Part shown: positions 16,101-24,629 of the stretch, piece after piece
How the letters are laid out: each line of letters opens with the position of its first letter
How positions within the stretch are numbered: position 1 is the first letter of the stretch
Source of the DNA: Solibacillus silvestris_B
GTDB taxonomy: Bacteria > Bacillota > Bacilli > Bacillales_A > Planococcaceae
Assembly (NCBI RefSeq): GCF_051967575.1
Contig: NZ_JBQCJW010000003.1
Location: 164,093 to 228,092, forward strand
Reading direction: 5' to 3'
DNA: 64,000 nt
Position numbers and translations under genes: made by a program
The notes under the pieces: model-generated
Told to the model about the DNA's origin: nothing
Seen by the model: the letters and a program-made list of their open reading frames with translations, nothing else
Database searches by the model: none

Positions 16101-16601
16101 CTAGCGCTCAAAAAACATTTCGTCGATCAAATTATTATTATCGTCATAGCAATGCAATGTAAAGTTTGCTGGCGTTATTGTAAGCAAGACAAAAGACTTT
16201 TCTTTTATCCGCCGCGGCTTCAGTAAGCTGCCCGGATTAATAAAAAGAATATCATCAATATATTCCGCGCCCAGTACATGTGAATGACCAAAACATACGA
16301 TTTGTGCACCGACTTCCTTTGCGCGGTAAATCAGTTTCATCGGAGAGTTTTTCACATCGTATAAATGCCCGTGTGTCACATACACACGATTTCCATTTAC
16401 CTGAAACAGCATCTCCTCCAAATAGTTCTGGTCATGATCACAATTCCCTTTCACACGCTCTACTCCTTGCAGAGCTGGATGTGTATACGGCAATTCACTA
16501 TCACCACAATGGATCACTTTATGCGCATCTGGATGGTAGCCCTTTACACGTTCAATGATTTCCTCGTCACCATGTGTATCACTCATAATCAATAGCTTCA
16601 T
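16101..16601 (-). CDS. YsnB-type metallophosphoesterase
   Basis: 166 residues of the YfcE/MJ0936 calcineurin-like phosphoesterase group. Metal-binding motifs appear in order: MSDTHGD at 6-12, HCGDSE near 36-41, KGNCDHD near 57, THGHLYD near 78-84 and GHSHVLG near 107. These coordinate two divalent cations; the family hydrolyses phosphodiesters, though the physiological substrate is unknown. The fifth codon of the longer frame (16601) is taken as start since it matches family N-termini (MKLLIMSDTHG). It is followed upstream by rdgB and rph as in B. subtilis. Confidence 0.88.
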   Translation of the reverse strand: MKLLIMSDTHGDEEIIERVKGYHPDAHKVIHCGDSELPYTHPALQGVERVKGNCDHDQNYLEEMLFQVNGNRVYVTHGHLYDVKNSPMKLIYRAKEVGAQIVCFGHSHVLGAEYIDDILFINPGSLLKPRRIKEKSFVLLTITPANFTLHCYDDNNNLIDEMFFER

Positions 16602-16711
16602 TCGTATCCACATCCTTTACATTTCTTTACTTAGTGTGACAGCATTGAAACAAAAATTCAATCGTTATTAAACAAATTTTTACAATTTCCAGCAATTACC
16701 GAAAAAAATCG

Positions 16712-17305
16712 TTATTTCAGCAATTCCGCTAACTGTAATGCTAGCTTGCGAATCGCATTACCACGGTGTGAAATCGCACCTTTTTCATCGGCAGACAGCT
16801 CGGCCATATGCTTTTCCAATGCGGGCACATAGAAAATCGGGTCATAACCGAATCCGTTTGTTCCCTTCTTCTCATGTGCAATGACACCTTCACATGTACC
16901 GAATACCGTTTTCGTTTCCATATTTGGACCTGCAATCGCCAAAGCACAGCAGAAACGGGCGTTACGCTGTTCTTCCGGAATGTCCTTCATGTTTTCCAGC
17001 ACTTTCACCATATTCGCCTCATCGTCATGATCGCCGGCATAACGTGCTGAATATACACCAGGTTCACCGTTTAATGCATCGATCGCTAAACCGCTGTCAT
17101 CGGCAATCACGATTTGGCCAAGCATGTTCGCTAACGTTTCCGCTTTTAAAATTGCATTTTCCTCAAAAGTCGTACCTGTCTCTTCAATTTCCACATCTGG
17201 TGCAACTTCGAACATCGTGACAACTTCATAGCCGAATGGTCCGAATAGTGCTTCAAAGTCTTTCGCTTTTCCTTTGTTCTTTGTTGCGATTACTACTTGT
17301 TTCAT
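16712..17305 (-). CDS. rdgB: XTP/dITP diphosphatase (HAM1/RdgB)
   Basis: 197 residues, full length. Signatures of the HAM1 family: VIATKNKGKAKDFEALF at the start, DDSGLAIDALNGEPGVYSAR near 68-87 and GTNGFGYDPIFYVP near 147. The enzyme hydrolyses non-canonical purine triphosphates (XTP, dITP) and cleans the nucleotide pool. Its ATG shares one base with the rph stop codon, so the two are translationally coupled. Confidence 0.95.
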   Translation of the reverse strand: MKQVVIATKNKGKAKDFEALFGPFGYEVVTMFEVAPDVEIEETGTTFEENAILKAETLANMLGQIVIADDSGLAIDALNGEPGVYSARYAGDHDDEANMVKVLENMKDIPEEQRNARFCCALAIAGPNMETKTVFGTCEGVIAHEKKGTNGFGYDPIFYVPALEKHMAELSADEKGAISHRGNAIRKLALQLAELLK

Positions 17306-18057
17306 TATGCTTCCACCTTTCCGATCAAGTTTGCGATGTCGCCCAATGCTGTTTTTTGCATGTCGATCAGCTGTGCAATGCCTGCTTCTCCTAAATCAAG
17401 TAATTCATTCAGTTCTGCACGGCTGAATGTCGCTTCTTCTCCAGTTCCTTGCAACTCCACAAATTCGCCGGCACCTGTCATAATAATATTCATATCGACT
17501 TGTGCAGCTGAATCTTCCACATAGTTCAAATCCAATACTGCGCCAGTGTTTTCCAGTTTTCCGACACTTGTAGCAGCTAAATAATCCGTAACCGGGAATT
17601 TCCCGAATGGTTTTTCTGTCGCTAACTTGGCAATAGCTTGTGTCATTGCTACGAATGCGCCTGTAATCGATGCCGTACGCGTTCCACCATCTGCTTGGAT
17701 GACGTCACAGTCAATCCATACCGTTTTTTCGCCTAATGCTTCCAGATCAACAACAGCCCGTAATGCTCGGCCGATTAAGCGTTGAATTTCCATTGTGCGA
17801 CCACTAACCTTCCCTGCAGAGCTTTCACGGCGTGTGCGTTGCTCTGTAGCGCGTGGCAGCATTGAATATTCAGCCGTAATCCAGCCTTTTCCTTGTCCAC
17901 GTAAAAAGCCTGGTACTTTGTCTTCAATTGTTGCTGTACATATTACTTTCGTATGTCCAACCGTAATTAATACCGAGCCTTCCGGATGCATTAAATAATT
18001 ATTATCAATTTGAACCGGACGTAATTCATTCACAGCTCGTAAGTCATGTCTAGTCAT
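17305..18057 (-). CDS. rph: Ribonuclease PH
   Basis: 250 residues of the phosphorolytic 3'-5' exoribonuclease that trims tRNA 3' ends. Typical segments are RHDLRAVNELRPVQIDNNYL, GWITAEYSMLPRATEQRTRR and DVIQADGGTRTASITGA. The ATG at 18057 is fixed by GAGGAGG six bases upstream; a TTG in frame further up overlaps that site. Cotranscribed with rdgB. In B. subtilis gerM lies between racE and rph; here that space is empty. Confidence 0.96.
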   Translation of the reverse strand: MTRHDLRAVNELRPVQIDNNYLMHPEGSVLITVGHTKVICTATIEDKVPGFLRGQGKGWITAEYSMLPRATEQRTRRESSAGKVSGRTMEIQRLIGRALRAVVDLEALGEKTVWIDCDVIQADGGTRTASITGAFVAMTQAIAKLATEKPFGKFPVTDYLAATSVGKLENTGAVLDLNYVEDSAAQVDMNIIMTGAGEFVELQGTGEEATFSRAELNELLDLGEAGIAQLIDMQKTALGDIANLIGKVEA

Positions 18058-18138
18058 TCGTGACCTCCTCAATTTGTTCGCGCACTTATCTTAACACACT
18101 TTAAGATTGGTCTAAAGCGGAAATGCACGATACACAAG

Positions 18139-18181
18139 CAAAAAGGCTCAAATTAGACAATATGCCTAAACTAAGCCTTTT
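18139..18181 (-). terminator. Terminator after racE
   Basis: Minus strand AAGGCTTAGTTTAGGC ... CTAATTTGAGCCTTTTTGC, immediately after the racE stop codon; a stem with small mismatches and a U-tail. Confidence 0.7.
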
Positions 18182-18188
18182 CATTACT

Positions 18189-18989
18189 TTATTGTTCAAA
18201 TGAAATTTTGCGAATGTCCAATTTATCTTGCTCCAGCCAACGTTCCGCTATTGAACGGAAAATCGGCACGGAACCAGAAGCATGCAGTATATGCTGTGGC
18301 GGCTCTATTTCAGTACGCAGTTGCCCTTTATAGCTTAAAATTGCTTCGACATCTTTTGCCGTTTCTTCGGCAGATGACAGCACATGAATATGTGGCCCGA
18401 CTGCCGCTTCAATTTGCTTTTGTAAAATAGGATAATGTGTACAGCCTAAAATGACTGTATCGAAACGTACTTCTTCCAACGGCTTTAAACCTTTCGCAAC
18501 AAGGTCATAAGAAAATTGCCCTTCATATTCGCCACTTTCAACAAGCGGAACAAAAGTTGGGCACGCAAGCGGTATAATTGCCGCTTTAGTCGACAACGAT
18601 TTTACCGCAAGCTCATATGCACCACTTTTGATCGTGCCTTCTGTTGCGAGTACGACGATCTCGTTTTTCCTCGTCTTTTTTATTGCCGCTCGTGCTCCCG
18701 CATTAATTACACCTAAAACTGGAAATGGCATATGCTTCTGTAAACTTTCCAATGCAACGGCTGTCGCTGTATTACACGCAATGACAAGCATTTTCACATT
18801 CATCTTTTCAAGCACTTTTGCCATTTGCCATGTAAAGTTGCGCACTTCTTGTTTTGAACGGGGCCCATAAGGACAGCGCGCCGTATCGCCTATATAATAT
18901 ATTGTTTCATTTGGCAAAAGCTCCATTATCGCTTTTGCAACGGTTAAACCGCCAACTCCAGAATCGATTACACCAATTGGGGCATTCAC
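18189..18989 (-). CDS. racE: Glutamate racemase
   Basis: 266 residues. Both catalytic cysteines are visible: VIACNTATA (first) and ILGCTHYPIL (second), together with the N-terminal IGVIDSGVGGLTVAKA. It supplies D-glutamate for peptidoglycan. The start is a GTG preceded by GAGGCGG; an ATG one base further is out of frame. Downstream of the MarR gene with a 16-base gap, so probably in one transcript with it. Confidence 0.96.
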   Translation of the reverse strand: MNAPIGVIDSGVGGLTVAKAIMELLPNETIYYIGDTARCPYGPRSKQEVRNFTWQMAKVLEKMNVKMLVIACNTATAVALESLQKHMPFPVLGVINAGARAAIKKTRKNEIVVLATEGTIKSGAYELAVKSLSTKAAIIPLACPTFVPLVESGEYEGQFSYDLVAKGLKPLEEVRFDTVILGCTHYPILQKQIEAAVGPHIHVLSSAEETAKDVEAILSYKGQLRTEIEPPQHILHASGSVPIFRSIAERWLEQDKLDIRKISFEQ

Positions 18990-19005
18990 TTGTACCGCCT
19001 CTATC

Positions 19006-19449
19006 CTATTTCATTAATAAATGTAATTTTTGTAAAGTTCTTGATAATTGCTCAAACTCTTCTTCGTTAAATTCCTCAGTAATTTCACGTAAATATTCTT
19101 GACGCTTTATAATTACTTCTTGAATAATTCGCTCCCCTTCTGGCAAAAGATGAATACGTACAACACGTCGATCGTTTTCGTCTCGTACACGTTGAACCAA
19201 TTCACTTTTCTCCATACGGTCCACTAAATCAGTCGTTGTCGAAAATGCTAAATACATTTTCGTCGACAAATCACCAATCGTCATATCACCAGATTCATGC
19301 AACCATTGCAATGCAACAAATTGCGGAGGTGTAATCGTATAATTGCTTAATATTTCGCGACCTTTCTGTTTAATCAAGTGAGAAATATATCTTAATTCTT
19401 TTTCTAGGATTGCTACAGATTCAGAGCTATGTGTGCTTTGATCTTTCAT
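19006..19449 (-). CDS. MarR-family transcriptional regulator (YsmB-like)
   Basis: 147 residues with the MarR winged helix: TITPPQFVALQWLHESGDMT leading into IGDLSTKMYLAFSTTTDLVD as recognition helix, then the wing with the conserved DENDRRVVRIHL. The order gerE - marR-type - racE equals B. subtilis gerE - ysmB - racE, so this is probably the YsmB orthologue, whose targets are not well known. No palindromic operator was obvious in the short leader. Confidence 0.88.
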   Translation of the reverse strand: MKDQSTHSSESVAILEKELRYISHLIKQKGREILSNYTITPPQFVALQWLHESGDMTIGDLSTKMYLAFSTTTDLVDRMEKSELVQRVRDENDRRVVRIHLLPEGERIIQEVIIKRQEYLREITEEFNEEEFEQLSRTLQKLHLLMK

Positions 19450-19522
19450 CTATTCCATTCACTCCCCGATATGCTTCATAGTTCTATTTTGAAGTTTTTT
19501 AGGAAAAATAGCAAGTCTCCAA

Positions 19523-19744
19523 TCAGTTTATTGACAATTCCTGAAGTCTTAGAAGCTCAAGAATCGCTTGCGTACGACTTGATACACCTAGCTTTTGAAT
19601 CGTATTCGAAATATGATTACGAACGGTCTTTTCACTAATGCCTAACTTGGTCGATATTTCCCGGGTTGAATAGTCCTTTATTAAAAGCTCAAAAATTTCG
19701 CGTTCTCTTTTCGTTAACAGCGAACGATGCTGCGGACGATTCAT
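19523..19744 (-). CDS. gerE: Late sporulation regulator GerE
   Basis: 73 residues, nearly the whole protein being a LuxR-type HTH: LTKREREIFELLIKDYSTRE with ISTKLGISEKTVRNHISNTI, then QKLGVSSRTQAILEL. GerE adjusts SigK-dependent spore coat gene expression in the mother cell. The ATG follows GGATAGGAGGG. A good SigK promoter lies directly upstream. Confidence 0.96.
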   Translation of the reverse strand: MNRPQHRSLLTKREREIFELLIKDYSTREISTKLGISEKTVRNHISNTIQKLGVSSRTQAILELLRLQELSIN

Positions 19745-19773
19745 TTTGCAACACCCTCCTATCCTCTTCTTTG

Positions 19774-19802
19774 TACATTATGTCGAATATACAAAGCAGG
19801 TG
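19774..19802 (-). promoter_or_regulatory. SigK promoter of gerE
   Basis: Minus strand CACC, 16 bases, CATAATGTA. The -10 fits the SigK consensus CATANNNTA exactly, and the -35 carries the expected AC core. gerE is SigK-dependent in B. subtilis. Confidence 0.7.
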
Positions 19803-19813
19803 AGGGCATTTAA

Positions 19814-20257
19814 CTATTTCCCGAGCAATAATTTTTTTTGCTCCTCTAATAGCGGGACTCCTTTACCCGTATCATAGTTCAATTGTACAAGTGTTCCGCG
19901 CCCTGTATAGCATAATTCATCTTTTTTATTTTTCACCATATAATGCAAGTCCATTGATGAAGTGCCAATTGATGCTGTTTTCACAAAAATTGTCAATTCC
20001 TCATCGAAGAATACTTCCTTCAAGTAATCGCATTGGATATCTGCTACAACCAGCATATTTTTATTTCCTGATTCTGCTGTGAATTCGAATCCTAACGCTT
20101 TAAAATACTCAATCCGCGCAAATTCGAAATATGCAAACACCTTTGTATTATTCACATGCCCATACATATCGGTCTCCGAAAAACGCACTTTTACCTTTGT
20201 CGAAAACGAAAAACCCGCCATCCATTCTGTCACATCCTGAATATATGTAGCCCGCAT
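19814..20257 (-). CDS. Acyl-CoA thioesterase (4HBT hotdog fold, YsmA-like)
   Basis: 147 residues of the hotdog thioesterase family, with VRFSETDMYGHVNNTKVFAY containing the catalytic Asp of the 4-hydroxybenzoyl-CoA type. It hydrolyses an acyl-CoA; the substrate is not known. The ATG at 20257 follows GGAGG, whereas the longer frame has no site. B. subtilis has ysmA in this neighbourhood. Confidence 0.85.
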   Translation of the reverse strand: MRATYIQDVTEWMAGFSFSTKVKVRFSETDMYGHVNNTKVFAYFEFARIEYFKALGFEFTAESGNKNMLVVADIQCDYLKEVFFDEELTIFVKTASIGTSSMDLHYMVKNKKDELCYTGRGTLVQLNYDTGKGVPLLEEQKKLLLGK

Positions 20258-20378
20258 AAAAATTCCTCCTTTTAAGTAAATCATCATCCCCTGATAATGA
20301 ATATGTATTCATTATAGCAATAAATGAAGTTTTGGAAAAGAATACACTTTTTAGCTTGCAGGCAGAAACGGAAACATC

Positions 20379-20407
20379 AAAAAAAGACCCCCACCGAAGT
20401 GAGAGCC
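20379..20407 (-). terminator. Terminator of the sdhCAB operon
   Basis: Minus strand GGCTCTCAC, TTCG tetraloop, GTGGGGGTC, then seven Ts; 9 bp with G-U pairs, 17 bases after sdhB. Confidence 0.9.
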
Positions 20408-20423
20408 TTGAAGCTGACTGAAA

Positions 20424-21200
20424 TTAGTCAACCATATGGTCAGAACCGAAGAAGTTCTTGAACATTTGAACTGTTGTTGCACGGTTTAATGCAGCGATAG
20501 ATGTTGTTAAAGGAATACCTTTTGGACAAGCAGCTACACAGTTTTGAGAGTTACCACAGTTTGCAAGACCACCGTCGCCCATGATTGCAGCTAAACGCTC
20601 GTCTTTATTCATTGCACCAGTTGGGTGTGTGTTGAATAAACGTACTTGCGATAATGGAGCTGGGCCGATGAATGAAGCGCCTTCAGACACGTTTGGACAT
20701 GCTTCCATACATACACCACAAGTCATGCATTTAGATAGTTCGTATGCCCATTGACGTTTGCGCTCAGGCATACGAGGACCTTCCCCTAGATCGTAAGTGC
20801 CATCGATTGGAACCCATGCTTTTACTTTCTTAAGCGCATTGAACATGCGCTCACGGTCTACTTGCAAGTCACGTACAACCGGGAAAGTTTTCATTGGCTC
20901 TAAGCGGATTGGCTGAGTTAATTTGTCTACTAATGCTGAACAAGATTGTTGCGGACGTCCGTTGATAACCATTGAACATGCACCACAAACTTCTTCTAAA
21001 CAGTTCATATCCCATGTTACCGGCGTTGTTTTTTGACCGTCGGCCGTTACAGGATATTTTTGGATATGCATTAATGCAGAGATTACGTTCATACCAGGAC
21101 GGTAAGGAACTTCAAATTTCTCAACACGTGTAGGACCATTCTCACTATCTTGACGAACGATTTCTAACTTAACTGTTCTTCCAGTATTTACTGTTTCCAT
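20424..21200 (-). CDS. sdhB: Succinate dehydrogenase iron-sulfur subunit
   Basis: 258 residues. The N-terminal [2Fe-2S] domain has CLEEVCGACSMVINGRPQQSC; the C-terminal domain has CMTCGVCMEACP and NCGNSQNCVAACPKGIP for the [4Fe-4S] and [3Fe-4S] clusters. It passes electrons from SdhA to the membrane anchor. Last gene of sdhCAB. Confidence 0.97.
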   Translation of the reverse strand: METVNTGRTVKLEIVRQDSENGPTRVEKFEVPYRPGMNVISALMHIQKYPVTADGQKTTPVTWDMNCLEEVCGACSMVINGRPQQSCSALVDKLTQPIRLEPMKTFPVVRDLQVDRERMFNALKKVKAWVPIDGTYDLGEGPRMPERKRQWAYELSKCMTCGVCMEACPNVSEGASFIGPAPLSQVRLFNTHPTGAMNKDERLAAIMGDGGLANCGNSQNCVAACPKGIPLTTSIAALNRATTVQMFKNFFGSDHMVD

Positions 21201-21216
21201 TTTTTAGTTCCCCCTT

Positions 21217-22962
21217 CTACGCTGAGTAGTCGCGTTTACGTGGTGGAATTAACGAAACGTCTACTTCGGCATAAGTAATAATTGGTTCGCCCGTTGCCGG
21301 ATCGAACTTCGCCATAGTTGTTTTCAAGAAGTTCTCATCATCACGTTCCGGGAACTCAGGCTTGTAGTGAGCACCACGAGACTCGTTGCGTAATAATGCA
21401 CCCTTAGTCATAACTTTGGCTAAATATAACATGTTCTTTAACTGACGAGTGAAGTGGGCACCTTGATTCGACCATTTTTGCGTGTCGTTAATGTTGATGT
21501 TTTCCCAACGCTCTTGAAGCTCAGTTAATTTCGCGTATGTTTCTTCTAATTTTGCGTTTACACGTACAACAGTCATGTTGTCAGTCATCCACTCACCTAA
21601 TTCTTTATGAAGCAAGTAAGCGTTTTCTGTACCATCCATGTTTAAGATGGCTTCCCATTTTTCTGTTTCTTCCTGTACGCGTCGAGTGAAGATCTCTTCT
21701 GGTAAATCTTCCGCATGCTCTTTAAGTCCTTTAATGTACTTAACGGCATTTGGACCTGCAACCATACCACCGTAAATTGCAGATAATAATGAGTTCGCGC
21801 CTAAACGGTTTGCACCGTGTTGTGAGTAATCACATTCACCTGCAGCGAATAAACCAGGAATTTCAGTCATTTGATCATAGTCAACCCATAATCCGCCCAT
21901 TGAATAGTGAACCGCAGGGAAGATTTTCATTGGTAATTTACGTGGGTCATCACCTACGAATTTCTCGTAGATTTCGATAATACCACCTAATTTAATATCT
22001 AATTCATGTGGGTCTTTATGGGATAGGTCTAAGTATACCATGTTTTCGCCATTAATACCCAACTTTTGATTTACGCACACGTCAAAAATCTCACGTGTTG
22101 CAATATCACGTGGTACTAAGTTACCGTAAGCAGGGTATTTTTCTTCTAGGAAGTACCAAGGCTTACCATCTTTATAAGTCCATACACGTCCACCTTCACC
22201 ACGAGCAGATTCTGACATTAGACGGTTTTTGTCGTCTCCAGGAATCGCTGTCGGGTGGATTTGAATCATTTCACCGTTCGAATATGTTGCACCTTGCTGG
22301 TAAACAATCGATGCAGCAGAACCTGTGTTAATAACAGAGTTTGTCGTTTTACCGAAGATGATACCAGGTCCGCCAGTAGCCATAATTACAGCATCGCCAC
22401 GGAATGAACGGATCTCTTCAGTTTTTAAGTCTTGTGCTACGATACCACGGCAAACGCCTTCGTCATCAAGCACAGCACCAAGGAATTCCCAGTGCTCATA
22501 TTTTGTAACTAAACCAGCTACTTCGTGTGAACGAACTTGCTCATCCAGCGCATATAATAATTGTTGACCTGTCGTAGCACCCGAGAATGCTGTACGGTGC
22601 ATTAACGTACCACCGAAACGACGGAAGTCAAGTAAACCTTCTGGCGTACGGTTGAACATTACACCCATACGATCCATTAAGTGGATAATACCAGGGGCTG
22701 CATCACACATACCTTTAACTGGTGGCTGGTTCGCTAAGAAGTCTCCACCATATACTGTATCGTCAAAGTGGATCCATGGAGAATCCCCTTCACCTTTTGT
22801 ATTAACTGCTCCGTTAATTCCGCCTTGTGCACAAACAGAGTGTGAACGTTTAACTGGAACTAACGAGAATAATTCAACTGCAGTACCAACTTCAGCTGCT
22901 TTAATCGTAGCCATTAAGCCCGCTAGACCGCCGCCAACGACGATAACTTTACTCTTTGCCAT
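21217..22962 (-). CDS. sdhA: Succinate dehydrogenase flavoprotein subunit
   Basis: 581 residues. FAD-binding GGGLAGLMATIKAAE at the N-terminus, the flavin-attachment region KRSHSVCAQGGINGA, substrate loop MHRTAFSGATTG, and the C-terminal SRGAHYK all present. It oxidises succinate to fumarate on the cytoplasmic face. It lies 16 bases upstream of sdhB. Confidence 0.97.
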   Translation of the reverse strand: MAKSKVIVVGGGLAGLMATIKAAEVGTAVELFSLVPVKRSHSVCAQGGINGAVNTKGEGDSPWIHFDDTVYGGDFLANQPPVKGMCDAAPGIIHLMDRMGVMFNRTPEGLLDFRRFGGTLMHRTAFSGATTGQQLLYALDEQVRSHEVAGLVTKYEHWEFLGAVLDDEGVCRGIVAQDLKTEEIRSFRGDAVIMATGGPGIIFGKTTNSVINTGSAASIVYQQGATYSNGEMIQIHPTAIPGDDKNRLMSESARGEGGRVWTYKDGKPWYFLEEKYPAYGNLVPRDIATREIFDVCVNQKLGINGENMVYLDLSHKDPHELDIKLGGIIEIYEKFVGDDPRKLPMKIFPAVHYSMGGLWVDYDQMTEIPGLFAAGECDYSQHGANRLGANSLLSAIYGGMVAGPNAVKYIKGLKEHAEDLPEEIFTRRVQEETEKWEAILNMDGTENAYLLHKELGEWMTDNMTVVRVNAKLEETYAKLTELQERWENININDTQKWSNQGAHFTRQLKNMLYLAKVMTKGALLRNESRGAHYKPEFPERDDENFLKTTMAKFDPATGEPIITYAEVDVSLIPPRKRDYSA

Positions 22963-23057
22963 GATTATTTCTCACTCCTCATTAATTGCTAATTACTTTT
23001 ACTCATAATTCATCCGATAGGCCATCTTAACTATGTATTAGTGATCAAGTTAAGGGA

Positions 23058-23672
23058 TTAAACGAATGACACGATAGCCGCAACACCAACAATCGCTAAA
23101 ATTACGAAAACTAACATCGTAATATAAGTTGTGATTTGTTGAGATTTTTTAGATTGCGTAATGCCCCAGCTTACTAAGAAGCCCCATAAACCGTTCGCTA
23201 AGTGGAAGGCTGCAGATACGATACCTACGATGTAGAATGCTAACATTAATGGATTGTCAACGATTTCTACCATCATATTGAACTCAACTTCCGTACCGAA
23301 TGCTTTTTGAACACGCGTTTGGAAAATGTGCCATGCAATAAAGATTACTAGGAAAATACCTGTAAAGCGCTGTAATGTGAACATCCAGTTGCGGAATGTG
23401 CCAAAACGCTTCGTATTGTAAGTTGCAGTAAATGCAATATACACTCCATAGAATCCATGGAACATTAATGGAATATAGATGATAATCCATTCCATCGCCA
23501 ACAATAACCAATGCGGAACTAAATCCATCATACCTGTTGCGTTATTGTAGGCCTCTTCACCACCGACTGCAGTGAAGTTCAAAGATAAGTGGAACACCAA
23601 GAACAACCCGACTGGGACTACACCTAGTAACGAGTGTAAGCGGCGCCATAAAAATTCACGATCTTTCGACAA
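23058..23672 (-). CDS. sdhC: Succinate dehydrogenase cytochrome b558 subunit
   Basis: 204 residues with five membrane segments and conserved His residues for two haems (RRLHSLLG, FHLSLNF, FHGFYG, AWHIFQ, AFHLANG). It anchors SdhAB and reduces menaquinone. I chose a TTG start at 23672 because AAGGGGGG lies eight bases upstream and the product then begins MSKDREFLWRRLHSLLGVVP, as in the B. subtilis protein. An in-frame ATG at 23759 would add 29 non-conserved leader residues. Confidence 0.94.
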   Translation of the reverse strand: MSKDREFLWRRLHSLLGVVPVGLFLVFHLSLNFTAVGGEEAYNNATGMMDLVPHWLLLAMEWIIIYIPLMFHGFYGVYIAFTATYNTKRFGTFRNWMFTLQRFTGIFLVIFIAWHIFQTRVQKAFGTEVEFNMMVEIVDNPLMLAFYIVGIVSAAFHLANGLWGFLVSWGITQSKKSQQITTYITMLVFVILAIVGVAAIVSFV

Positions 23673-23781
23673 AACTGTTACCCCCCTTAGTACTTGAAAT
23701 ACACATGCAAAACGTCTCAATTTTGTAAACGTTGTGTTGTTGACTGCGCATTTCATCATGGTACAATATTATGACATGTCC

Positions 23782-23810
23782 ATTGTACTCTCAACAGATA
23801 CTAGCGTCAA
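23782..23810 (-). promoter_or_regulatory. SigA promoter of sdhCAB
   Basis: Minus strand TTGACG, 17 bases, TACAAT, about 110 bases upstream of the sdhC start, leaving a leader of roughly 100 bases. Confidence 0.75.
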
Positions 23811-23944
23811 GGCAACGCAGGATATTTTATAATCATTTTAAAGACGGGTTTACGCTGTTTGAAGTTCAGTTTTTTCTACTTATAACTTAATTCTTTTGGA
23901 AAGAATGAAAATTATAAGAAAATTTATGAAAGAGGTTTTTTACT

Positions 23945-24361
23945 ATGGAAGGGTACAAAATGAAAACGATTCCAACTTTTGGGTACGAAATTATTCGCGA
24001 TCATCTCCTCCCGTCGATTCTAGGGAAGCATGAGGAAGATGTCTTATATTGGGCAGGAAAAGAAATCGCCCGCAAATTCCCGTTATTTTCAATGGATGAG
24101 CTTCCTTCATTTTTTGCGGAAGCAGGCTGGGGGCAATTAATACCGGAAAAGGAAACGAAGGATGAACTTCATTACATACTTGCGGCGACAGAAGAGGGAT
24201 CACTCAATATCGAACAACGTTGCTTTCGCATTGAGGCCGGCTTTTTAGCGGAGCAAAAACAAAAGCAGCTTGGATACTTAACAGAATGCTATGAAGAAAA
24301 ATTTGAAAAGAAAAATTACGTGAAGTTCACTTTAAAGTGGGATTTAAAGGAAAAGATCTAA
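23945..24361 (+). CDS. YslB-family protein (DUF2507)
   Basis: 138 residues. The pattern FGYEIIRDHLLPSILGKHEE then LYWAGKEIARKFPL is that of YslB, a protein of the bacterial NO-binding/V4R-like fold with no assigned function. The position divergent from sdhC and next to lysC matches B. subtilis yslB. The ATG at 23945 follows AAAGAGG. Confidence 0.9.
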   Translation: MEGYKMKTIPTFGYEIIRDHLLPSILGKHEEDVLYWAGKEIARKFPLFSMDELPSFFAEAGWGQLIPEKETKDELHYILAATEEGSLNIEQRCFRIEAGFLAEQKQKQLGYLTECYEEKFEKKNYVKFTLKWDLKEKI

Positions 24362-24369
24362 ACATAGTT

Positions 24370-24407
24370 AAAAACTGTTGCTTTGTGGAAGAGCAGCAGT
24401 TTTTTTA
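24370..24407 (+). terminator. Terminator after the yslB-like gene
   Basis: AAACTGTTGCT and AGCAGCAGTTT form the stem, followed by TTTTT; begins nine bases after the stop codon. Confidence 0.85.
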
Positions 24408-24580
24408 TGACTTGCTGGGGATGTTTATTCAGGTTCCAGGAAAGTGGAACATGTTAACAATAAAGCCGAAACAGTTGACCGTAAAATAGAAGCTTCAGTT
24501 GGAATAGCGGAATGTCCTTCATAAAAGTCGGAACATTTGCAAGCTAAAGTAAAACCGAATCTAAATAAAGTAGAATCCCG

Positions 24581-24621
24581 ACAAAAATAGCTGGAAACAA
24601 ACATATAAGTTCCTTTCCAGC
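24581..24621 (-). terminator. Terminator after the aspartokinase gene
   Basis: Minus strand GCTGGAAA ... TTTCCAGC then TATTTTTG, starting 9 bases after the stop codon at 24630. Confidence 0.75.
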
Positions 24622-24629
24622 AATCATCT

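Noticed and set aside
23673..23759. 29-residue N-terminal extension of SdhC from an upstream ATG
   Set aside because: The internal TTG has a far better ribosome-binding site and matches the conserved SdhC start.
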